Assembly (NCBI GenBank): GCA_944388405.1
Contig: CALXIQ010000007.1
Span: forward strand, 124,001-188,000
DNA: 64,000 nucleotides
Source: an uncultured Ruminococcus sp.
Lineage (GTDB): Bacteria; Bacillota; Clostridia; Oscillospirales; Ruminococcaceae
Direction: 5' to 3'
The notes below the pieces were generated by a model. The model did no database searches and was not told the DNA's origin. It was given only the letters and a program-made list of their open reading frames with translations. The translations under genes were made by a program, and so were the position numbers. Below, piece after piece: positions 35,216 through 42,756 of this stretch (the first letter of the stretch is position 1; the number at the start of each line of letters is the position of its first letter).

Positions 35216-36559
35216 TTATTTTACCACACTTACAGTAAAAATGCTATAGTTTTTTAAAATTTTTATTATATCGGGAGTAAAAATCTCCCCGCCCGTTATA
35301 AGCGGTATTGACGGCTGGCATGAAAGTGCCGACCGTGCGCAGATTCTTCCCAAAGCCTGTTCTGTGGGAATCTCCTCGCAGGGGGCAAAATAAGCTTCTC
35401 GCAGGCTCATGACAGAGTTGGTGCGGGGAAACATTTCAAACTCAGTCGGGATGGGCGGTTTCTTAGGTATCTCCTTAAACGCCTTTTCCAGCCTTATAAA
35501 ATCCTCCTCGCTGTTATAAGGCGACGGCATGAAAACCACCGACGAATAATCGGAATACTCACATTCTATTCCGTGAGTTCGCATAATATCAGCCAGCTGC
35601 TCTCCCCTATAGCCCCGGGAGTTTGGGATTACGGTCAGCTTCATCGGTTCCTCCCCTGCGGTTTCCCAGCCGTATGAGCGTATTGTTTCCGCCGCCTGCC
35701 GAGTTCTTTGGCAGCAGCTTCTTATGCTATCGGGAAGTCCGGTCTGAAGCTCTCCTGCGCATTTATCAAGGCTACCCATTATAAGATATGAAGGGCTTGT
35801 GGAGGAAAACAGCGACATTTCAGCTTTTGCCCACTGTGAAAACTCCGTCGGTGCGGATTTTGAAATGTGAAGATAACTTCCCCCGGTATACACCGGCAGG
35901 GTTTTGTGGGCGGAATCACAGCACATATCAGCCCCCAGGTCAATGGGGTGAAGCGATGGGGAGAGAAATTTCAGATATGCGCCGTGGGCGTTATCGACCA
36001 GCAGGGGGACGCCGAAGGCTTTGCACACCGCTGATATGCCCCCTATGTCCGCAAGGTTTCCCAGATAATCGGGTGAGGTTATATACACTGCCGCCGCATC
36101 CGGGTTGCTTTCAAGGGCGGCTTTTACATTCTCAGCCGTTACATGACAGCCGCACACCGAGCCTGTGGGGGAAGCTGAATATATCCATACCGGTTGAATA
36201 TCAAGGAGTATACAGCCGTTTATAAAGGCTTTGTGGGCGTTTCTGGCGGCTATAATTTTTGTTCTGCCGCCTTTGCGTCCGCATCGCATAACAATGGCAA
36301 GCATAGTTTTAATGGACAGGCTTGAGCCCTCGGTGGAATAGAGGGTGCGTGCCGTTTCAAAGATGCTGGAGGTTATAGCTTCGCTTTGGGCGATAATGCC
36401 GTCGGCTTCATAGAGATAATCTGCGCCTTTTATTTCGGTAATATCCAGCGGTTCAAGTCCGTGGAGCGACACTCCCTTATGTCCCGGCATATGAAACCGG
36501 GATATTCCGCTCCGGGCGTAGTTTTGCAAAAAATCGTTTATCGGTGTGTGAGGTTTCAA
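35216..36559 (-). CDS. Orn/Lys/Arg decarboxylase-family PLP enzyme (YaaO-like)
   Basis: This 447-residue fold-type I PLP enzyme shows H-M-P-G-H-K-G at the N-terminus, an S-S-L-S-I-K-T-M loop, V-D-N-A-H-G-A and the Schiff-base lysine in D-S-A-H-K-T-L-P. It lacks the long wing domains of inducible decarboxylases, as does Bacillus YaaO. The substrate is not known. The start is probably TTG at 36559, with AGGAAAGGAACAGG upstream, one base after the stop of the preceding gene; the frame itself reaches 36601. Confidence 0.82.
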   Translation of the reverse strand: MKPHTPINDFLQNYARSGISRFHMPGHKGVSLHGLEPLDITEIKGADYLYEADGIIAQSEAITSSIFETARTLYSTEGSSLSIKTMLAIVMRCGRKGGRTKIIAARNAHKAFINGCILLDIQPVWIYSASPTGSVCGCHVTAENVKAALESNPDAAAVYITSPDYLGNLADIGGISAVCKAFGVPLLVDNAHGAYLKFLSPSLHPIDLGADMCCDSAHKTLPVYTGGSYLHISKSAPTEFSQWAKAEMSLFSSTSPSYLIMGSLDKCAGELQTGLPDSIRSCCQRTRQAAETIRSYGWETAGEEPMKLTVIPNSRGYRGEQLADIMRTHGIECEYSDYSSVVFMPSPYNSEEDFIRLEKAFKEIPKKPPIPTEFEMFPRTNSVMSLREAYFAPCEEIPTEQALGRICARSALSCQPSIPLITGGEIFTPDIIKILKNYSIFTVSVVK

Positions 36560-36560
36560 A

Positions 36561-36884
36561 TTACCTGTTCCTTTCCTCGCTATCCCCTGCCATACTTTCA
36601 AGCAGTCCCAGTCTTACGGCGGGGGCGAGCTTTTTTCTTGCACGGTTTATGGTGCGTGAAACGGTGGACTTATTCACCCCTGCAAGCGCCGCTATCTGAG
36701 TTACGGTCAGGTTTTGCTTATAATATAATATTATATAGCGTTTCTGGGTTTTCGTCAAATTGTCGCTTATGCACTGTCGTAACAGCTGGTGAATGTCGGT
36801 ATACAATCTGCGGCCCTCCGACACTTCGGTATCTCCGTCACGGTATACTGCCGTAGTTTCGCTGAGGCTTACTCTTCTGCTCAT
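36561..36884 (-). CDS. Sigma-70 region 4-like DNA-binding protein
   Basis: This is a 107-residue protein. Residues about 40-90 form a helix-turn-helix of sigma region 4 type: L-T-K-T-Q-K-R-Y-I-I-L-Y-Y-K-Q-N-L-T-V, then I-A-A-L-A-G-V-N-K-S-T-V-S-R-T-I-N-R-A. There is no region 2, so it cannot act as a full sigma factor. It resembles small phage late-gene regulators. The start overlaps the preceding coiled-coil gene by ATGA, and it is coupled to the PLP enzyme gene. Confidence 0.75.
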   Translation of the reverse strand: MSRRVSLSETTAVYRDGDTEVSEGRRLYTDIHQLLRQCISDNLTKTQKRYIILYYKQNLTVTQIAALAGVNKSTVSRTINRARKKLAPAVRLGLLESMAGDSEERNR

Positions 36885-37129
36885 GAGGCGTCAACCTCCT
36901 GACTACGGGCTGCCATGCTGGGAGAGGCAGACTTTGGTTCCATGTACGCCCGCAGCTGAGCGCATATCTTTATAAGCTCGCCACGCTCCGTTTCAAGCAG
37001 TTCGATTCTGGCGTTAAGGCTGTTGAGCTGCTCCGGCTCCAGATATTTTTCCTTTTCGTTTTTCAGTCTTGCTATGTGAGCGGCAAGGTCGTCAACCGTT
37101 TGTCTGTAGCTTTCATAAAGTTTCTTCAT
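36881..37129 (-). CDS. Small coiled-coil protein
   Basis: This 82-residue protein begins M-K-K-L-Y-E-S-Y-R-Q-T-V-D-D-L-A. Heptad-like leucines run across most of its length (A-R-L-K-N-E-K, L-N-S-L-N-A-R-I-E-L-L), with a Ser/Ala-rich tail. No family was recognised. AAGGAG before the ATG at 37129 decides the start. It is the first gene of the leftward operon and is probably a partner of the HTH protein that follows. Confidence 0.65.
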   Translation of the reverse strand: MKKLYESYRQTVDDLAAHIARLKNEKEKYLEPEQLNSLNARIELLETERGELIKICAQLRAYMEPKSASPSMAARSQEVDAS

Positions 37130-37211
37130 TTTGTTTCTCCTTTTACGTTTAGTTATTATTGTCTTTTGCTCCTGCACACTGCGAACTAATGTTCTCATCT
37201 TTCTATATAAT

Positions 37212-37239
37212 ATAATACCACAAACTTTCTGTTTGTCAA
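37212..37239 (-). promoter_or_regulatory. Promoter with internal palindromic operator
   Basis: On the minus strand TTGACA (37234-37239), 16 bases and TATTAT (37212-37217) precede the coiled-coil/HTH operon. ACAAAC (37220-37225) and GTTTGT (37231-37236) form a perfect inverted repeat with a five-base centre lying in the spacer. A bound protein would occlude RNA polymerase. Confidence 0.6.
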
Positions 37240-37310
37240 GAGGTAAAAAAAATTTAATAATTTTTGGTCAATATGAGGGAATTTTAATGGACAGTTTGTG
37301 CATTTTGACG

Positions 37311-37339
37311 TTGAAAAATCCGAAAAGATGTGTTATAAT
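37311..37339 (+). promoter_or_regulatory. Promoter of the DUF896/WYL operon
   Basis: TTGAAA (37311-37316), 17 bases and TATAAT (37334-37339) imply a transcript start near 37346, about 250 bases before the first gene. Confidence 0.7.
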
Positions 37340-37345
37340 ATGTTT

Positions 37346-37598
37346 TACCGACACATTTGGGCGAAAATATGTACAGCAGAAATAAAAATGCGGCGCAAAA
37401 TAAAGAATAGCCGCACCTGAAAATCTATCAGGAATTAAATGTAACACAAAGAGAAAAAGACAACGGCATATTTTGTAAGAACAGTCGGTTCGCTTAGGCT
37501 TTGTTGTGTAAGGAGCCGGGGCGGCGTAGGATAAAGCCTGCGCAAAACTCAGAAAGAGGGCAATGCTCAAGAGTATTGCCGAAAAGGTGTAAAAGTTT
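37346..37598 (+). other. Long 5' leader of DUF896/WYL operon, possible structured RNA
   Basis: There is no open frame of note. AGGCTTT (37496-37502) can pair with AAAGCCT (37543-37549). GGCAATGCTC and GAGTATTGCC (about 37560-37581) form a strong hairpin just ahead of the AAAAGGTG ribosome site. No known riboswitch or RNA family was recognised. Confidence 0.35.
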
Positions 37599-37817
37599 AT
37601 GGAGAAAAAAAAGCTTGACAGATTGTCGGAGCTGACAGCAATTTCACGCACACGTGAGCTCACCGCTGAGGAAAAAGAAGAAAGACATGCCCTCAGAAAC
37701 GAATACAGGGCGGCGGTAACGGGGAATTTGCGCAATCAGCTTGAACACATGACAATCATTGAGCCGGACGGCTCGAGAATCAAAGTTTCGGATTTGAAAC
37801 GCAGCGGGGAGGAATAG
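37599..37817 (+). CDS. DUF896 (YnzC-like) small protein
   Basis: This is a 72-residue cytoplasmic protein of the UPF0291/DUF896 family. It has two N-terminal helices (R-L-S-E-L-T-A-I-S-R-T-R-E-L-T-A-E-E-K) and a short C-terminal segment ending D-G-S-R-I-K-V-S-D-L-K. In Bacillus the relative YnzC is SOS-linked, but its function is unknown. The stop is three bases before the TTG of the WYL regulator. Confidence 0.9.
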   Translation: MEKKKLDRLSELTAISRTRELTAEEKEERHALRNEYRAAVTGNLRNQLEHMTIIEPDGSRIKVSDLKRSGEE

Positions 37818-37820
37818 AGG

Positions 37821-38810
37821 TTGGCAGGAGTATCCAGACAAAAGCAAAAGCTTCTGAGAATGGAGGCGCTTTTCAAACAAAAAACCGATGAGGAACATCC
37901 GCTTACGGGAAATCAGCTGATTGATATTCTGGCGGCGGAGGGAATCAAAGCGGAGCGTAAAACTATCTACGATGATATTGCTACGCTGTGCGACAGCGGT
38001 CTTAATATTGAAACCACTAAAAAAGGCCATTCAAACGCTTATTACTTAGGCGAAAGGTTGTTTCAGGATGAGGAGCTGTTTGTACTGGCGGACGCAGTGG
38101 CGTCGTCGAAGTTTCTTACCATCAAAAAGTCAAACGAGCTTATTGGAAAGCTTCAGACCCTTACCAGCGAATTCAAAGCCGGTGCGCTCAGGCGGTCGAT
38201 TTATGTTGACAACCGCACCAAGGCGTTCAACGAATCGGTATACTACAACATCAACACAATTCAAAGCGGAATCTTCTGCGACCGCAGAATTAACTTCAAG
38301 TATTTTGAGTTTAATCCCGAAAAGAAGAAGCAGCTTAAACATGGCGGAGAGGTTTACACCGTTTCCCCTTATCAGCTTATCTGGGAAAACGACAACTACT
38401 ACCTTGCCTGTTTTTGTCACAAGCACGGCAAGATATGCCGGTACAGAGTAGACAGAATGACTATGGTGGAGCTTACCGACGTGAAGCGCAAGGAGCTTGA
38501 GGAGTCGGAAGAAAAGGAGCTTCGCAATCAAAAATCCCTTTATTCCATGTACGGCGGAAAGGCAGAGCTGCTGAGGATAAGGTTTGACAATTCGCTGATT
38601 AACGTGGTTATTGACCGCTTTGGCGAAAAGATTATATGTCATCCCGACGGGGAAAACAGCTTTTACATAAACACTGAGGTTCAGCTTGCGCCTACCTTCT
38701 GGGGTTGGCTTTTCCAGTTCGGAAACAAGGCGAAGATACTTTCGCCCCAATATGTAGCTGATATTGCAAAAGAAAAGCTGGGCGAAATTCTCAAGCTGTA
38801 TGCTGAATAG
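37821..38810 (+). CDS. WYL-domain transcriptional regulator
   Basis: This 329-residue regulator has an N-terminal HTH_11-type winged helix (about 8-70: R-M-E-A-L-F, R-K-T-I-Y-D-D-I-A-T-L). A WYL domain (about 150-230) contains P-Y-Q-L-I-W-E-N-D-N-Y-Y-L-A-C and the R-Y-R-V-D-R-M ligand-contact strand; the W-Y-L triad reads Y-Y-L. A WCX-like C-terminus follows. WYL proteins sense nucleic acid or nucleotide ligands in stress and defence operons. The start is TTG with GGGAGG upstream. Confidence 0.9.
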   Translation: MAGVSRQKQKLLRMEALFKQKTDEEHPLTGNQLIDILAAEGIKAERKTIYDDIATLCDSGLNIETTKKGHSNAYYLGERLFQDEELFVLADAVASSKFLTIKKSNELIGKLQTLTSEFKAGALRRSIYVDNRTKAFNESVYYNINTIQSGIFCDRRINFKYFEFNPEKKKQLKHGGEVYTVSPYQLIWENDNYYLACFCHKHGKICRYRVDRMTMVELTDVKRKELEESEEKELRNQKSLYSMYGGKAELLRIRFDNSLINVVIDRFGEKIICHPDGENSFYINTEVQLAPTFWGWLFQFGNKAKILSPQYVADIAKEKLGEILKLYAE

Positions 38811-38870
38811 CCGTTTGTAAACAGCAAGTCTGCGGATTTATCAATCTCCGCAATGAAAGGAAAATAAACA

Positions 38871-38948
38871 ATGCTATTTATTGAAATTTCAATATTTGTG
38901 CTTGCCGTACTGAATATAGCTATGGTTTTTAAAAGCAGCAAGAAATAA
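38871..38948 (+). CDS. 25-residue membrane peptide
   Basis: A short frame encodes a hydrophobic helix (I-E-I-S-I-F-V-L-A-V-L-N-I-A-M-V-F) ending in a basic K-S-S-K-K tail. AAAGGAAAATAAAC precedes the ATG and an intrinsic terminator follows three bases after the stop region. The combination of ribosome site, single-span topology and terminator supports a real small protein translated from the WYL transcript. No homologue is known to me. Confidence 0.5.
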   Translation: MLFIEISIFVLAVLNIAMVFKSSKK

Positions 38949-38953
38949 ACACA

Positions 38954-38992
38954 CCGCATATACAGACTATTTTCTGTATATGCGGTTTTTTT
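38954..38992 (+). terminator. Intrinsic terminator after the small membrane peptide
   Basis: CCGCATATACAG (38954-38965) pairs with CTGTATATGCGG (38974-38985) and is followed by seven T. Confidence 0.92.
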
Positions 38993-38996
38993 GCAT

Positions 38997-39034
38997 CAGA
39001 AAACCGGCTATGCCGAAGCACAACCGGTTTTCTG
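38997..39034 (-). terminator. Hairpin at the 3' end of xylA
   Basis: CAGAAAACCGG (38997-39007) and CCGGTTTTCTG (39024-39034) form a perfect 11-base stem 16 bases after the xylA stop. There is no clean T-run. It probably acts with the neighbouring hairpin. Confidence 0.6.
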
Positions 39035-39050
39035 AATGATATTGTGAAAT

Positions 39051-40376
39051 TTAAGGATTGAACATAATGCTGTTAAGAATGCTTTCAAGCATTTCCTGTC
39101 TGCCGCTGGAAAGGCTGTCGGTAACCTCGCCTTTTTCAAGGGCGTACTTTTCAAGGTCCTCCATGGTAACCTTGCCGGCGATGATGTCTGCGCCGATTCC
39201 GGTGTTCCATGAAGCGTATCTGTCCTCAACAAACTTGTCGATTCTGCCGTCCTCAATAAGCTTGACGGCAATTCTCAGACCCAGAGCGAAGGTATCCATT
39301 CCCGCTATGTAGCTGTAGAAAATATCGTCAAGCTGATAGGAACCTCTGCGGGCCTTGGCGTCGAAGTTAAGGCCGCCGTTGGTAAATCCGCCTGCCTTAA
39401 GCACCTCGTACATACAAAGAGCAGCGTCGTAAACGTTTGTGGGGAACTGGTCGGTATCCCAGCCTAAGAGCATATCTCCCTGGTTGGCGTCGATTGAACC
39501 GAACACTCCATTATCTCTGGCAACTCTCAGCTCATGCTGGAATGTGTGCTGAGCAAGGGTTGCGTGATTTGCCTCAATGTTCATCTTGAAATCATTTTCA
39601 AGACCGTACTTTCTCAGGAAACCAAGCACTGTAGCGGTATCGAAATCATACTGATGCTTTGTAGGCTCCTTGGGCTTGGGCTCTATGTAGAAATCGCCGG
39701 TATAACCCTTTGAGCGGGCATAGTCAACGGTCATTTTCATAAGTCTTGCCATATTGTCCAGCTCGAGAGCCATATTGGTGTTGAGGAGAGTTTCATAGCC
39801 TTCTCTTCCGCCCCAGAAAACATAGCCCTTTCCGCCCAGCTTTATAGTTGAATCAACAGCCTTCTTGATTTGCGCTGCGGTATAAGCGAAAACGTCAGCA
39901 GAAGGGGAAGTGCCTGCGCCGTGCATAAATCTTGGGTGGTCGAAGCACTTTGCGGTGCCCCACAGCAGCTTCTTAGAAGGGTCGGCTGCCATTTTTTCGG
40001 CCAGATAATCCACTACCTCGTCAAACTTTGCGTTTGTGGTGGCAAGATCGCCGTACTCGGGAGAAAGGTCACGGTCGTGATAGCAGAAATACTCGATTGA
40101 AAGTTTGTCCATAATCTCAAATGCGGCGTCAACCTTAGCCTTTGCTCTTGCTTCGGGAGTAGTCTCGCCCCAGGTTTTGTCTGTAGTGCCGCAGCCGAAC
40201 ATATCGGTTCCGTCACCGCCCATGGTGTGCCACCAGGAAAGGGCAAATTTAAGCTGCTCCTTCATAGGCTTTCCGCCCACTATCTCGTCGGGGTTATAAT
40301 ACTTAAACGCCAATGGATTTTTGGACTGTGGTCCTTCATATTTAATCTTTGGAATATCTTTGAAAAATTCAGACAT
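39051..40376 (-). CDS. xylA: Xylose isomerase
   Basis: This 441-residue class II enzyme interconverts D-xylose and D-xylulose with divalent metal. It shows [13 protein letters not shown] near 50, C-Y-H-D-R-D-L-S with the catalytic His, [22 protein letters not shown] metal ligands and I-E-A-N-H-A-T-L. No xylulokinase or xylose transporter is adjacent. GGAGG precedes the ATG. Its product, once phosphorylated, feeds the phosphoketolase encoded at 50-52 kb. Confidence 0.97.
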   Translation of the reverse strand: MSEFFKDIPKIKYEGPQSKNPLAFKYYNPDEIVGGKPMKEQLKFALSWWHTMGGDGTDMFGCGTTDKTWGETTPEARAKAKVDAAFEIMDKLSIEYFCYHDRDLSPEYGDLATTNAKFDEVVDYLAEKMAADPSKKLLWGTAKCFDHPRFMHGAGTSPSADVFAYTAAQIKKAVDSTIKLGGKGYVFWGGREGYETLLNTNMALELDNMARLMKMTVDYARSKGYTGDFYIEPKPKEPTKHQYDFDTATVLGFLRKYGLENDFKMNIEANHATLAQHTFQHELRVARDNGVFGSIDANQGDMLLGWDTDQFPTNVYDAALCMYEVLKAGGFTNGGLNFDAKARRGSYQLDDIFYSYIAGMDTFALGLRIAVKLIEDGRIDKFVEDRYASWNTGIGADIIAGKVTMEDLEKYALEKGEVTDSLSSGRQEMLESILNSIMFNP

Positions 40377-40440
40377 AGAAATTTACCTCCGATAAAATCT
40401 ATACGCTCGCCACTCGCATGAGTAAAACGATTACAATATA

Positions 40441-40469
40441 ATAATACACCATATTAACCCCGTTGTCAA
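40441..40469 (-). promoter_or_regulatory. Promoter of xylA
   Basis: On the minus strand TTGACA (40464-40469), 17 bases and TATTAT (40441-40446) lie upstream of xylA. A short ACTC-GCAT-GAGT imperfect palindrome (40412-40423) lies in the leader and might be an operator, with low certainty. Confidence 0.75.
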
Positions 40470-40863
40470 TGGTTTTTTTGCAAAATAATATATAATCTTT
40501 TTAACGTATATAATGAAATTGCCCCATTGAGCAAATAAGTCCCGCCGATATGCCCTTCATGGCATGGTTACTGTTATATTGTGCAATCAACAATTAAATA
40601 ATTAACCGTAAAGGACGCAAAAAATTAACCGTGCATGGATTTTCAAGGTCACGTTTTTACGGTTTTTAAAATAGATTTATACTACAATTTACAAACATCA
40701 AAGGGATTTAAAATTATTACAGTACTTGCGAAAACGATTTCTGAGCATATTGCTGCATTACCGACTTTTCAAAATGTTAATAATTTGTGCAGATTGTCTA
40801 TTTGTTTGGGCATTGTAACGGTAAAAATTGTGCAAATGACGAAGAATTATTTTTAAAACCCCC
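40470..40863. other. AT-rich intergenic region, nothing recognised
   Basis: This is a stretch of about 390 bases between the xylA promoter and the ABC-exporter promoter. It contains only short open frames without ribosome sites and no clear hairpin, repeat or known RNA. Confidence 0.5.
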
Positions 40864-40892
40864 TTGACTTTATGAAACTATGAGTATATAAT
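40864..40892 (+). promoter_or_regulatory. Promoter of the ABC exporter operon
   Basis: TTGACT (40864-40869), 17 bases and TATAAT (40887-40892) are followed by a 100-base leader to the first ABC gene. Confidence 0.75.
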
Positions 40893-40992
40893 ACCAATAG
40901 CCTTGAAAGGTACAAGGTTTCATATTTTTATATGATAAGAAGTATAAGAAAAACATAATGCATAAAAATGCAATGTGGAGGGAGGAAATCTT

Positions 40993-42756
40993 ATGTTTCA
41001 GATCCAATGGCTCTGGCACAATCTGAAAGGTTACAGAAAAATTTACGTCACGGCGCTTGTGCTGTCGCTTGTGTGCAATGTGCTGTATCTGACGACGCCG
41101 TTTTTCAGCTCGGAAATAGTTGACACCTACATCACCGGCGAAAATGCGGTGGAAAATCTGCAAAACAACCGCAGGGGGTTTATTGTGCTGCTTGCCTGCA
41201 TGATTGGTTTTACCCTGCTGAGGACGGTTTTTCAGTATGCCTGCAATATGACCTACGAAATATCGTCACAGGGCATGATTTACAAAATCAGAAACCATCT
41301 GTTTCACAGGGTTCAGAATCAGGACATGGACTTTTATGACAAAAACCGTACCGGCGACCTTATGACAAGACTTACCGGCGACCTTGATATGGTGCGTCAT
41401 GCGGTTTCGTGGGTATTCAAGGGAATGGTAGAGTCCTTCTCACTTTTTACTGCGTCGATGGTTTATTTCTTTATTATCGACTGGAAAATGGCTCTCATGC
41501 TGTTTGCGGTTACGCCGTTCATCTTTATTGTAATGCTCATGTTTAAGAAGGCGGCAAAGCCGGTTTACGTTGAGCTGAGAGAAAAGCTAGCGAAGATGAA
41601 CACCGACGCTCAGGAGAACATTTCAGGTAACCGTGTGGTAAAGGCTTTCGCACGGGAGGAATTTGAAAAGGAAAAATTCCAGAAAGCCAATGTTGACTAC
41701 GCAACCTCAAACAAAAAGGCTTCCCTGCTGTGGCTGAAATACTCGCCTTATATGGAGAGCTTTGCAAACGTTCTGTCGGTAATAATGCTGCTGGGCGGAG
41801 GAATGTTCCTTATAAACGGGTCCATTACAATGGGTGAATATATCGCTATTTCGGGACTTATCTGGGCTATTGCCAACCCGGTAAGAAACCTTGGTATTTA
41901 CATAAACGACCTGCAGAGATTTATGGCTTCGGCTATGAAGATTATCGAAATTTACTACGCTCACCCCAGAATCGCCGACAGAGAGGACGCTGTAGACAGC
42001 AACGAAAGATTCAAGGGAGAAATTGAGTTTAAAAACGTTACCTTTAAATACGGCAAGAAAACTGTCCTTGACAACATTTCATTCAGCGTAAAGCCGGGCG
42101 AAACTGTAGCTATTATGGGTGAGACCGGCTCGGGAAAAACTACGCTTATCAATCTTATCCCGAGATTTTACGACGTATCTAAGGGCGAGGTGCTGGTAGA
42201 CGGTGTGAACGTCAAGTTCAGAAAGCTGAAACAGCTGAGAAAAAACATAGGCATGGCTACTCAGGACGTTCTGCTGTTTTCCGATACAATTGACGGTAAC
42301 ATCGCTTACGGCGATTCGGATATGCCGGAGGAGGATGTAAGGAAATACGCTAAGCTTTCCGCCGCCGACGGATTTATCACTAAAATGCCGGATGGCTATG
42401 AAACCCTTATCGGCGAGCGTGGCGTGGGTCTTTCGGGAGGTCAGAAGCAGAGAATTTCTCTGGCGAGAGCGCTGGCAATAAAGCCTGCTATACTTATTCT
42501 TGACGACACCACCTCAGCGGTGGATATGGAAACTGAAAAGCACATTCAAGACAGCCTTGAACATCTTGATTTTGACTGCACAAAAATCATTATCGCTCAA
42601 CGTATATCCTCCACAAAGGACGCTGACAAGATTATTATTCTCGAGGACGGAAAAATCAAGGAAATGGGCACTCACGAAGAACTGTTAGCCAAAAAAGGCT
42701 ACTATTACGAAGTATTCAAGCTTCAGAACGAGGGATTCGGGAAGGAGGCGGTTTAA
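40993..42756 (+). CDS. ABC exporter half-transporter with degenerate ATP site
   Basis: This 587-residue protein has six membrane helices (about 1-320) and one ATPase domain (about 335-575). It has Walker A G-E-T-G-S-G-K-T-T and signature L-S-G-G-Q-K-Q-R. The Walker B end is L-I-L-D-D-T-T instead of D-E, and the switch residue is Q in I-I-A-Q-R-I-S instead of H. Those changes are typical of the non-catalytic site in heterodimeric exporters such as BmrC/LmrC. The partner is the next gene, which starts directly after this stop. GGGAGG sits before the ATG at 40993. The substrate is unknown; it is probably a drug or lipid exporter. Confidence 0.92.
   Translation: MFQIQWLWHNLKGYRKIYVTALVLSLVCNVLYLTTPFFSSEIVDTYITGENAVENLQNNRRGFIVLLACMIGFTLLRTVFQYACNMTYEISSQGMIYKIRNHLFHRVQNQDMDFYDKNRTGDLMTRLTGDLDMVRHAVSWVFKGMVESFSLFTASMVYFFIIDWKMALMLFAVTPFIFIVMLMFKKAAKPVYVELREKLAKMNTDAQENISGNRVVKAFAREEFEKEKFQKANVDYATSNKKASLLWLKYSPYMESFANVLSVIMLLGGGMFLINGSITMGEYIAISGLIWAIANPVRNLGIYINDLQRFMASAMKIIEIYYAHPRIADREDAVDSNERFKGEIEFKNVTFKYGKKTVLDNISFSVKPGETVAIMGETGSGKTTLINLIPRFYDVSKGEVLVDGVNVKFRKLKQLRKNIGMATQDVLLFSDTIDGNIAYGDSDMPEEDVRKYAKLSAADGFITKMPDGYETLIGERGVGLSGGQKQRISLARALAIKPAILILDDTTSAVDMETEKHIQDSLEHLDFDCTKIIIAQRISSTKDADKIIILEDGKIKEMGTHEELLAKKGYYYEVFKLQNEGFGKEAV

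Noticed and set aside
40635..40856. 73-codon frame between xylA and the ABC exporter
   Set aside because: There is no ribosome site, the composition is AT-rich and random, and it ends in the exporter promoter.
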